A stretch of 64,000 bases of DNA, taken from contig CAYTCV010000001.1 of the NCBI GenBank assembly GCA_964436465.1, forward strand, positions 1 to 64,000, in the 5' to 3' direction. The position numbers were made by a program, and so were the translations under genes. Position 1 is the first letter of the stretch; each line of letters begins with the position of its first letter. Shown here one piece after another: positions 49,880-57,264 of this stretch. This stretch comes from RBG-13-66-14 sp964436465. GTDB taxonomy: Bacteria; RBG-13-66-14. The notes beneath the pieces were generated by a model. That model was not told the DNA's origin. It saw nothing but the letters and a program-made list of their open reading frames with translations, and searched no databases.

Positions 49880-49922
49880 GGGGCGCAGAGTTGCGCCCCG
49901 ATTTGGACTCCGTTCGAGTCCA
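49880..49922 (+). promoter_or_regulatory. Two consecutive hairpins in the mreB leader
   Basis: GGGGCGCA-GAGT-TGCGCCCC (49880-49899, 8 bp) and TGGACTC-CGTTC-GAGTCCA (49904-49922, 7 bp), ending 12 bases before the TTG start. Neither is followed by a T-run, so they are not simple terminators. They could shape mRNA stability or translation, or bind a regulator. Confidence 0.5.
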
Positions 49923-49933
49923 GCGAGCGCGCC

Positions 49934-50956
49934 TTGCTTTTCAACAAAATCCACCCCCGTTACATCGCCCTGGACCTGGGCACCACCAGCACCCTGATTC
50001 ACCTCGAGGGTCAGGGGGTGGTCGTGAACGAGCCCTCGGTCATCGCCGTCAACGAGAAGGGGCAAATCGAGGCCCTGGGCCGGGAGGCCAAGCGGATGCT
50101 GGGGCGCACCCCGCCGAACATCCGCGCCATCCGGCCCATGGAAGACGGCGTCATCGCCGATTACGAGACCGCCGAGCTCATGCTCAAGGCCCTGTTGCGC
50201 CAGGCGCTCAAGGGGGCGTCCATCGTGAAGCCGAGGGCGCTGTGCTGCGTGCCGTCGGGAATCACGGAGGTGGAGAAGCGGGCGGTGCGCGACTCGGTGA
50301 AGAACGCCGGCGTCCGGGAGATATACCTCATCGAGGAGCCCATCGCCGCCGCGGTGGGGATGCGCCTGCCCATCGAGGAGAGCACCGGCTCCATCGTGGT
50401 GGACGTGGGCGGCGGCACCACCGAGGTCGCCGTGATGAGCCTCGGCGGGGTGGTGGTGTCCGAGTCGCGCAAAATCGGCGGGAATTTCATGGACCAGGCC
50501 GTGGACCGCTATCTCCGCAGCCACTACAACGTCTTCGTCGGCGAGCAGATTTGCGAGGAGATAAAAATCACCATCGGCTCCGCCGTGCCCCTGGAGGAGG
50601 AGGAGACCTTCGTGGTCAAGGGCCGGAACATGCTCAACGGCATCCCGACCACGGTGACCATCAGCTCCACCGAGGTGCGCGAAGCGCTGCGCGAGAGTAT
50701 CGTGCAGGTCATCGGCGCCGTGCGTTCCACCCTGGAGCAGACGCCGCCCGAGCTGGCCTCCGACATCGTCAACGCCGGAATCAACATGACGGGCGGCGGT
50801 TCGCTCCTGAAGCGCCTGGACGACGCCATCACCCAGGAGACGAACCTGCGGGTCCACCGCGCCGCCTCGCCCCTGACCACCATCATCGAGGGGCTCGGGA
50901 TGATTCTCGACGACTTCCGCCGCTACCGGAGGCTCTTCAACCTCTACCCGACGTAG
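49934..50956 (+). CDS. mreB: Rod-shape cytoskeletal protein MreB
   Basis: A 340-residue actin-like ATPase that organises cell-wall synthesis along the membrane. The phosphate motifs are ALDLGTTST near the N-terminus and VVDVGGGTTEVAV mid-protein; ELMLKALLRQAL, RALCCVPSGITEVEKRAV, EEPIAAAVGM, GGNFMDQAV and NMTGGGSLLKRLDDAI follow the family order. The second-position Thr in DLGTT (usually DLGTAN) is a mild change. The start is uncertain: the frame is open to a TTG at 49877, but that stretch contains the two leader hairpins and lacks a Shine-Dalgarno, so I prefer TTG 49934. mreC and mreD are not in the window. A terminator follows. Confidence 0.92.
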   Translation: MLFNKIHPRYIALDLGTTSTLIHLEGQGVVVNEPSVIAVNEKGQIEALGREAKRMLGRTPPNIRAIRPMEDGVIADYETAELMLKALLRQALKGASIVKPRALCCVPSGITEVEKRAVRDSVKNAGVREIYLIEEPIAAAVGMRLPIEESTGSIVVDVGGGTTEVAVMSLGGVVVSESRKIGGNFMDQAVDRYLRSHYNVFVGEQICEEIKITIGSAVPLEEEETFVVKGRNMLNGIPTTVTISSTEVREALRESIVQVIGAVRSTLEQTPPELASDIVNAGINMTGGGSLLKRLDDAITQETNLRVHRAASPLTTIIEGLGMILDDFRRYRRLFNLYPT

Positions 50957-50977
50957 GACGCTTGCTCCCGCCGCATG

Positions 50978-51002
50978 GAGGGGCTCGGGGCCCTCTTTTT
51001 TT
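50978..51002 (+). terminator. Rho-independent terminator after mreB
   Basis: GAGGG...CCCTC stem of 5 bp with a GC-rich loop (GCTCGGGG) followed by seven T (50995-51001). Confidence 0.65.
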
Positions 51003-51085
51003 ATGGGAGGATTGACCTCCGCCCGCGTTTAATGAAAGGCACTTTCCGCCGCGACCGCCGGAGCCGCCGCGCGACCCTCTTCGCG

Positions 51086-51094
51086 TGGTATAAT
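51086..51094 (+). promoter_or_regulatory. Extended -10 promoter of the glycosylation operon
   Basis: TGG-TATAAT with a perfect hexamer at 51089-51094, 49 bases before the ATG at 51143. No -35 is visible. Confidence 0.6.
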
Positions 51095-51142
51095 CCGGAC
51101 CCGTAAGAACCGAATCCACGCCGGATTACCGATATTTTTCAA

Positions 51143-53590
51143 ATGACCGTCACCGCCGCAGGCAGGATTTTCAAGAACGAGGGCGTGCGCTGGGGACTGA
51201 CCGTCCTCGGCCTGGCGGTCGTCGTCGCCGGCTCGACCCTGCTCCGGCGCTCCCTCTGGAGCGACGACCCGCTGATGGTTTCCGACGCGGCCTTCCGCTT
51301 CCGCCTGGCGCGGATGTACGCCCAGGGGGAGATGCCGCCTTCGCGGGACCCCAGGGTGCTGCCTCCCGAGGGACAGCCGCTCCACGACGACCTGCTCCTC
51401 GTTGAGGACGCCCTGGTGGGGTGGACCTACCGCCTGTTCCACGCCGGGTACGACGAGGCGTCCTTCGAGAGTCACCTGGCGACATGGGTCTCGCTGGTGA
51501 GCTCCCTGGGCGCGGCGGCGGTCTTCCTCCTGGGTTACGCCCTGTGGCGGAAAAGAAGCGTGGCTCTCGCCGCGGCGCTCATCGCCGCCTTCGCCGTGGC
51601 CTGCGTGGACCGGACGGTCAACGTCTACCTGCGGGAGCACATCGCCGGACCGTTCATCCTGTTGGGCTGGGCGGGTCTTATCGGCGCCCTCGGACCGCCG
51701 GCCGATGGTTTCGGTTGGAGGAGGCACCTTCCCTGGCTCGTCGCCTGCGGGGCGGGGTGGGGCATGGCGCTGGCCGCCTGGCACCTGGCGGGCTTCCTCC
51801 TCACGGTGACGGCGGTCCTCCTGGTCGCATACCTCGTCTGGCGGAAGGAGTGGCGGTCGGCCGGCCCGACGGCGCTCGTTCTGGGGGCGGTCACCCTCGC
51901 GGCCGGTTTTATCGTTCCAGCGCTGCGGGCGAAGGGGCTGGCATTCTCACCGGGCGCCTGCCTGCTGTACCTGACCGCCCTGGTCTGCTTCATCCCCCGA
52001 CTGCGGAAGTTTATCGAGCCGAGGCGATGGCGCGCCGTACTGGCGCTCGTCGGCGGCGCGGCGGTCCTCTACCTCGCTGGAAGGCTACTGGCCGGTCAGG
52101 AGTCCCAGTTCGGCCACGTCTACACCCTGTTCTGGGATAAACTGGTCCTCCTCGGCCAAAAGCCGGTCGAACCGGCCCGACTGTCCTGGATAAGCCGGGC
52201 GCTGTGGTCCGGTCCCTTCGACGGCCCGACCCTCGCCGGTTTCCTCGCCTCGAACTGGCTGCTCCTGCCCCTGGGAGCTGCCGGGACGGCTTTCTGCCTC
52301 GTGGATTGGCGCCGGGAGAAAATCCCGCAGGCCGCCGTTCTCTTCCTGGCGCTGACCGCGGCGCTCCTCGTCGGTTTTCTCTTCTTCCGCCGACTCGAGG
52401 TCTTCCTCGCCCCGCTCCTGGCCGTCGCCGCGGCGGGGCTCATCATCCGCGTCAACTCGTGGCGGAAGCTGCCTCTGGCGGTGGGGCTGGCCGGTCTCGC
52501 CTTCTTCAACGTCTACCAGTCGGCCAACATCACCGGCGATGACGCGGTGCGGCGGGTCGTCTCCCGGCTGGATGAGCAGCCGCCCCCCTGGCCCCACGAC
52601 ATCGGCGACGAGCTGCGGGTCGTCATCGGCTGGCTGCGGGAGAACACGCCGCCCGACGCCGTGCTCGCCGCGCGGTACAACATCGCCCCCATGCTGCTGA
52701 CCTACGCCGACCGCCCCATCGCGCTGCACTCCATCTGGGAGTCTCCCGAGGTCCGGGAGCGGGCGCGAAGGTTCACCCTCGGCCAGTATGGGGCCGAAGT
52801 GGATTTCGAGAACCTGCTCGCGGGGTGGGGGGTGGACTTCCTGGTGGTGAGCGCCGCCGACTACCTCGACGCCGGTCCCGAGTCGGCGCGCTATGAGGCC
52901 GACGCGCTCCGGCCCGCCGGGAACGAGGCCGTCGCCACGCTCTGCCTCCATCCCGAGGAACTGGCCGGCTTCGACCTCCGGTTCCAGACGCCGTCTTTCC
53001 GGGTGTACGCGGTCGGTGATAAACCCCGCGGGCGGCCCTTCTTCGGCGATGATAAAGCCTGGGCCCTGGCCGGGAGCCCCCCCGATTCCAGACCGGTCGG
53101 CGGATACAGCCCGCTCTTCGACCCGGACTCCCCCGTCGTCGCCGGGACGGAGCCCGCCGACCGGGCCTCCGCCATCTACGCCGCCCTGGACGACTACAAC
53201 CTCGGCGCCTCGCTCTACAACGGCGGCCGCTACGCCCAGGCCGTCCCCCGTTTCCGCCGCGTTCTGGAGCGGGTGGGCGACCTGAACCGCGCCGGGTACT
53301 GGCTGGCGGAGGCGCTCTACCGGTCCGGCGACCCGGCCGGGACGGAGGTTGCGTTGAACGCATTCCTCACGCGCAGCCCCGGGGACCTGGACGGCCTCCT
53401 GCTGCGCGCCGAGGTCCTCCCGGCCCTGGGGCGGACCGCCGAGGCGCTGGACATGTTGCAGACGGCAATCGCCCGGCTGCCCGACGAGCCGCGGCTGTAC
53501 GACGCGCTGGCCGACGTGTACCGGGGGCTCGGTGATTTCGGACAGGCGGAGCTTCTGTCCGACCGGGCGCGGGAGGTGGCCGGTGCCTGA
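51143..53590 (+). CDS. STT3/PglB-like GT-C oligosaccharyltransferase-type protein with C-terminal TPR
   Basis: An 815-residue membrane protein. After helix 1, residues ~42-90 form a loop with SDAAFRFRLARMYAQGEMPPSRDP, the place where STT3/PglB enzymes carry an acidic metal ligand. About 11 helices follow (YLREHIAGPFILLGWAGL, GWGMALAAWHLAGF). From ~470 a soluble part has WLRENTPPDAVLAARYNIAP and, at the tip, ALHSIWESPEVRERARRF. STT3 enzymes carry WWD-type signatures here, which I do not see, so substrate transfer to Asn cannot be claimed. The last ~120 residues are TPRs (LGASLYNGGRYAQAVPRF). It leads the FAD oxidoreductase and GT4 genes, whose starts abut. Confidence 0.75.
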   Translation: MTVTAAGRIFKNEGVRWGLTVLGLAVVVAGSTLLRRSLWSDDPLMVSDAAFRFRLARMYAQGEMPPSRDPRVLPPEGQPLHDDLLLVEDALVGWTYRLFHAGYDEASFESHLATWVSLVSSLGAAAVFLLGYALWRKRSVALAAALIAAFAVACVDRTVNVYLREHIAGPFILLGWAGLIGALGPPADGFGWRRHLPWLVACGAGWGMALAAWHLAGFLLTVTAVLLVAYLVWRKEWRSAGPTALVLGAVTLAAGFIVPALRAKGLAFSPGACLLYLTALVCFIPRLRKFIEPRRWRAVLALVGGAAVLYLAGRLLAGQESQFGHVYTLFWDKLVLLGQKPVEPARLSWISRALWSGPFDGPTLAGFLASNWLLLPLGAAGTAFCLVDWRREKIPQAAVLFLALTAALLVGFLFFRRLEVFLAPLLAVAAAGLIIRVNSWRKLPLAVGLAGLAFFNVYQSANITGDDAVRRVVSRLDEQPPPWPHDIGDELRVVIGWLRENTPPDAVLAARYNIAPMLLTYADRPIALHSIWESPEVRERARRFTLGQYGAEVDFENLLAGWGVDFLVVSAADYLDAGPESARYEADALRPAGNEAVATLCLHPEELAGFDLRFQTPSFRVYAVGDKPRGRPFFGDDKAWALAGSPPDSRPVGGYSPLFDPDSPVVAGTEPADRASAIYAALDDYNLGASLYNGGRYAQAVPRFRRVLERVGDLNRAGYWLAEALYRSGDPAGTEVALNAFLTRSPGDLDGLLLRAEVLPALGRTAEALDMLQTAIARLPDEPRLYDALADVYRGLGDFGQAELLSDRAREVAGA

Positions 53591-54989
53591 CCGGGTGCTC
53601 ATCCTGGGTGCCGGTCTGACGGGGCTCGCCGCCGCCGACGAGCTGGCGGCCGTCGGTGTCCCCGGCCTGGTCCTGGAGCGGTCCGCCTCGGTGGGCGGCC
53701 TGGCCGGCGGAATCCGGCGCGGGGGGTTCAGCTTCGATTACGGCCCCCACCGCTTCCACACCCCGGACCCCGCCCTCGAGCGCTGGTTCATAGACCTCTT
53801 CCCCGACGGCGCCTACCGGCGCCCCCGGCGCAAGAGTGAAATCCAGCTCGTCGGTCGGCGTTTCGCCTACCCCCTGGAGCTGGGCGACGTGGTGCGCAAG
53901 CTGGATTTTGTGGACAACGTCCGGGTCTTCTCCGACTATCTCGTGAGCGCGCTGCGGCGGACACTGACGCGCCCCGCCGAGGCGAGCTTCGAGGACTGGG
54001 TGGTCGACCGCTTCGGCCGCACGCTCTACGACCTGTACTTCAAGCCGTACACGGAGAAGCTCTGGGGCGTTTCCACCCGGGACATCTCGCCCGACTGGGC
54101 CGCGCAGCGCATCAGCCTGGTGAGCCTGTTCGACGTCCTCAAGCGGCTTCTTTCCACAAACGCCGGCGATGACCCCCGGACCTACGCCCGGGAGTTCCTC
54201 TACCCGGAGGCGGGAATCGGCGAGCTTCCGCGCCGTCTGGCGGCCCGGGCCGCGTCCCGCGGGGTGGAAATCCGTCTGAACGCGCAGGTGACCGCCCTGA
54301 AGGCGGGGAACGGTTCCTTCGAGGTCGAGGTCGAAGGGGTAGGCGGAAAGGCCTACCGCGAATCCGCCACCGCCGTCGTCTCCACGGTCCCCCTGGCGGA
54401 GTTGGTCGGATTCATCGAGCCGCGTCCCGGGGCGGATGTGCTTCGAGCCGCCGATGGATTACGCTCCCGCGCCGTGGTCTTCCTCCATCTGGCGCTGGAA
54501 GGCGAAACGCCCTCGGACAACCACTGGATTTACTTCCCCGAGCCGGGTTACATCTTCAACCGGGTCAGCGAGCCGGCCAACTTCTCGGAAAAATTGACGC
54601 CGCCGGGACGGGCGGCGCTCACCGCCGAGGTGAGCTGCGACGCGGGCGACCGGTTCTGGCGGATGGGCCGGGAGGAGCTGTGCCGGGAGTCGTACCGCGG
54701 CCTGGCGTCGGTGGGCCTCTTGAAAAAACCGCCCCGGGGCTGCGCCGTGTCATACCAGCCCCACGCTTATCCCCTCTACGACCGGGGGTACGACGAGCGG
54801 CTGGCGGCCTGCCTGGGGCACGTGAACCGTCACCCCGGTCTCGTCACCACCGGGCGGCAGGGGCTCTTCCGCTACGGGAACATGGACCACGCGGTGGTCA
54901 TGGGCCGGAAGGCGGCCCTGTCGCTCCTGGGTAAAATCGACCGCGGGGAGGCCCAGGCGGTGGGCACGACGCAGGAGTACTTCGGCTGA
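53583..54989 (+). CDS. FAD-dependent amine-oxidase/UDP-galactopyranose-mutase-like oxidoreductase
   Basis: A 468-residue flavoprotein. It starts at GTG 53583, 8 bases inside the previous gene, with GGGAGG 7 bases upstream. VLILGAGLTGLAAADEL and the ERSASVGGLAGG segment bind FAD; FDYGPHRFHTPDPAL and DLYFKPYTEKLWGVS match a group of oxidoreductases near sugar-polymer genes, related to protoporphyrinogen oxidase and UDP-galactopyranose mutase. The end GLFRYGNMDHAVVMGRKAA also occurs in that group. Enzymes of this kind often sit in exopolysaccharide or lipid-glycan clusters; the substrate here is unknown. Its last base is the first base of the GT4 gene. Confidence 0.83.
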   Translation: MPDRVLILGAGLTGLAAADELAAVGVPGLVLERSASVGGLAGGIRRGGFSFDYGPHRFHTPDPALERWFIDLFPDGAYRRPRRKSEIQLVGRRFAYPLELGDVVRKLDFVDNVRVFSDYLVSALRRTLTRPAEASFEDWVVDRFGRTLYDLYFKPYTEKLWGVSTRDISPDWAAQRISLVSLFDVLKRLLSTNAGDDPRTYAREFLYPEAGIGELPRRLAARAASRGVEIRLNAQVTALKAGNGSFEVEVEGVGGKAYRESATAVVSTVPLAELVGFIEPRPGADVLRAADGLRSRAVVFLHLALEGETPSDNHWIYFPEPGYIFNRVSEPANFSEKLTPPGRAALTAEVSCDAGDRFWRMGREELCRESYRGLASVGLLKKPPRGCAVSYQPHAYPLYDRGYDERLAACLGHVNRHPGLVTTGRQGLFRYGNMDHAVVMGRKAALSLLGKIDRGEAQAVGTTQEYFG

Positions 54990-56308
54990 TGCGGCGTATT
55001 CTCCTCATCGTCAAGAACTTCCCCCCCTTCCGGACCGAGCCGAACACGGCCAACCTGGCAAAGTACCTCGGTCGGCAGGGGTGGAAAATCGACGTCCTGT
55101 GCTCCCGGCCCGGCTGGGGGGTGGAAACGGGCGGCCTCACCCGCGATGAGGCCCAACTCCGGGCGCTCCACCCGAGCACCACCGTTTTCCCGGTGGCGAC
55201 GGCCAACCCGGTCCACGGCCTCGCGCTGCTCCTCAAGGGGAAAAAAGGTGGAGGGGCGCCGACGCGGAGGCTGTCGCGGCGCCACGTTTCACCCCTCGGT
55301 CGCCTGTTCCGCTCCGTTCTGCACATCCCCGACTCCGACCACTACTGGTTCCACCCGGCTTTTTGGCACGGCCTGCGGCTGATAAAAGACCGCCGCCCGG
55401 ACCTGCTTGTCACCTCGGGGCCGCCCTTCACCACCCACCTCGCCGGCCGGGCGCTGAAACAGGCGACCGGTATCCCGTGGGTCTGCCACAGCCGCGACCT
55501 CTTCCTGGAAAATCCGCTCTACACTCCCTGGCTTCCCTGGCGGCGGGGGCTGGACCGGACGCTGGAGCGTCTGGTGATGCGGGGCGCCGACGCGGTGACC
55601 ACGGTCTATCCCGAGGCCACGGAGCTGCTCCGGCGGCGGTACGGGAGGCCGGGTCAGGTTTTCCTGACAGTGCGCAACGGCTACGACGAGGAGATGTTCG
55701 CCGGGGCGGAGCCGGTCCGCTCGGACCGCTTTACCGTCCTGTACGGCGGGCGCCTGGCGGCCGACGACGCCGACGGGCGCACCGGCTGGTCGCTCCTGGA
55801 CGGCTTCGAGACATGGCTCGGGCGGCGTCCCGACCTGCGGGGAGTCGTCCGCCTGAAGCTGGTGGGGAACGTCCACCCCGTCTACGCCGGGGAGGTCGCG
55901 CGGCGGGGGCTGGCCGACGCCGTCGAGATTCTGCCGCCGGTGCCGCTGGCCGAGATGATTCGGCTGGAGCTGGGAGCCGATATACTCGTAATCATCCTGG
56001 AGGACTCGCCGAAGAACTGGTTCACCGCCGGGGGAAAAATTTACGAGAGCGCCCGGGCCGGCCGGCCGATTCTGGGCATCCTGCCGGAGAACGCCGCCGC
56101 CAGGCTCATCCGGGAGAAAGGCCTCGGACTCGTTGCAAGTTACGGCTCGGCGGAGGAGGTCGCCTCGGCCCTGGACGCGCTCCGCGCGGGAATCGGGTCG
56201 GTAGGTTTCTCCTACGGCGGGCCGGAACGGGACGCCTTCGTGCGTGCGACGAGCTTCGAGCGTCTGGCGGCGAGATTCGGCGAACTTTTTAATGAACTTC
56301 TCGGTTGA
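54989..56308 (+). CDS. GT4-family glycosyltransferase
   Basis: A 439-residue GT-B enzyme. N-terminal VKNFPPFRTEPNTANLAKYL is the acceptor-domain opening of GT4 proteins; VTSGPPFTTHLAGRAL and CHSRDLFLENPLY follow. The donor domain has VRNGYDEEMF, TVLYGGRL, KLVGNV, EILPPVPLAEMIRL and IYESARAGRPILGILP. In the last, the usual E-x7-E motif is K-I-Y-E with a weak second acid, so catalysis may use altered residues. It overlaps the upstream gene by one base. It would add a sugar to the lipid-linked glycan of the same operon. A tandem-promoter region separates it from uppP. Confidence 0.86.
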   Translation: MRRILLIVKNFPPFRTEPNTANLAKYLGRQGWKIDVLCSRPGWGVETGGLTRDEAQLRALHPSTTVFPVATANPVHGLALLLKGKKGGGAPTRRLSRRHVSPLGRLFRSVLHIPDSDHYWFHPAFWHGLRLIKDRRPDLLVTSGPPFTTHLAGRALKQATGIPWVCHSRDLFLENPLYTPWLPWRRGLDRTLERLVMRGADAVTTVYPEATELLRRRYGRPGQVFLTVRNGYDEEMFAGAEPVRSDRFTVLYGGRLAADDADGRTGWSLLDGFETWLGRRPDLRGVVRLKLVGNVHPVYAGEVARRGLADAVEILPPVPLAEMIRLELGADILVIILEDSPKNWFTAGGKIYESARAGRPILGILPENAAARLIREKGLGLVASYGSAEEVASALDALRAGIGSVGFSYGGPERDAFVRATSFERLAARFGELFNELLG

Positions 56309-56373
56309 GCGGGGTTGGTGAAATTTATATAAGGGCTTGTCGGTTGACCCGCCTCCGGCGGGCGTGGTAAGCT
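56305..56373 (+). promoter_or_regulatory. Tandem promoters of the uppP operon
   Basis: P1: TTGAGC (56305-56310), 17-base spacer, TATAAG (56328-56333). P2: TTGACC (56344-56349), 18-base spacer and TGG-TAAGCT (hexamer 56368-56373). The two together could drive the long operon running to the end of the window. Confidence 0.65.
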
Positions 56374-56414
56374 AAATCCTCAATTGACGCGGTCTTATAG
56401 ACCCCGGAGGTGAC

Positions 56415-57260
56415 TTGGACCTGTTGCAGGCCGCCGCGCTCGGATTCGTCCAGGGGGCGACCGAGTTCCTCCCCGTTTCGAGCTCGGGCCATCTGGTGCT
56501 CACCGGGGCGCTCATCGGCGTGGAGCCGGATTTCAACCTGGCCTTCGGCGTTTTCCTGCACTTCGCCACGGCGCTGGCGGTGATGGTTTATTTCGCCAGG
56601 CGCTTCGTCGGGCTGGTGCGCGTCCTATTCGTCAATCCGGTCCGGTGGCTCGGCCGGAAGGAGATTCCCGACGGCGACCGGCGCCTGGGCCGCCTCCTGG
56701 TGGGAATCATCCTCGGCACGCTGCCGGCGGTGGCCGTGGGGCTTTTGCTGAAGGCCCAAATCGACGAGGCGTTCCAATCGCCCGTCCTCGCCGCCGGGAT
56801 GCTCTACGTCACCGCGGCGATTCTCTTCAGCCTGCTTCTGCGCCGGCGCGGCCGGGTGAAGGCCGAGACGGATGAAACGGCGGAGCCCCCCGCCCCGACG
56901 TGGTGGCGCGCCCTCCTCATCGGCGTCGCCCAGGCGGTGGCCGTCCTGCCGGGAATCAGCCGCTCCGGGGCGACCATCGTCGCCGGCATCCACCTGGGCG
57001 AGGAGCAGAGGCACGCCGCCGAGTTCAGCTTCCTCCTCTCGCTGCCGGCCATCCTCGGGGCCAACATCATCGAGCTGGGCGACGTGATTTCCAAGGGCGC
57101 GTGGCTCCCCTGGCCGGTGTACCTCGTCGGGGGGGCGGCGGCCTTCTTCACCGCTCTGGCGGCCATCTGGGTCGTCATGCGGACCGTGAGGAGCGGGCGC
57201 TTCTGGCTCTTCGGCGTCTACTGCGCGGTCGCGGCCACGGTTTCCCTCATCGTCTGGTAA
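56415..57260 (+). CDS. uppP: Undecaprenyl-diphosphatase (BacA/UppP)
   Basis: The 281-residue integral enzyme removes the terminal phosphate from undecaprenyl pyrophosphate so the lipid carrier can be reused for murein and glycan export. Diagnostic motifs are present: FVQGATEFLPVSSSGHL and PGISRSGATIVAG (catalytic His/Glu/Arg/Ser regions), with about eight helices. TTG 56415 is supported by GGAGGTGAC directly upstream and gives the standard length. Its position after the STT3/GT4 cassette fits recycling of a polyprenyl carrier. It is followed 4 bases later by the ftsK frame. Confidence 0.95.
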   Translation: MDLLQAAALGFVQGATEFLPVSSSGHLVLTGALIGVEPDFNLAFGVFLHFATALAVMVYFARRFVGLVRVLFVNPVRWLGRKEIPDGDRRLGRLLVGIILGTLPAVAVGLLLKAQIDEAFQSPVLAAGMLYVTAAILFSLLLRRRGRVKAETDETAEPPAPTWWRALLIGVAQAVAVLPGISRSGATIVAGIHLGEEQRHAAEFSFLLSLPAILGANIIELGDVISKGAWLPWPVYLVGGAAAFFTALAAIWVVMRTVRSGRFWLFGVYCAVAATVSLIVW

Positions 57261-57264
57261 AGCC

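Noticed and set aside
49877..49933. N-terminal extension of MreB from TTG 49877
   Set aside because: The region is two perfect hairpins and gives residues unlike any MreB start; no Shine-Dalgarno precedes it.
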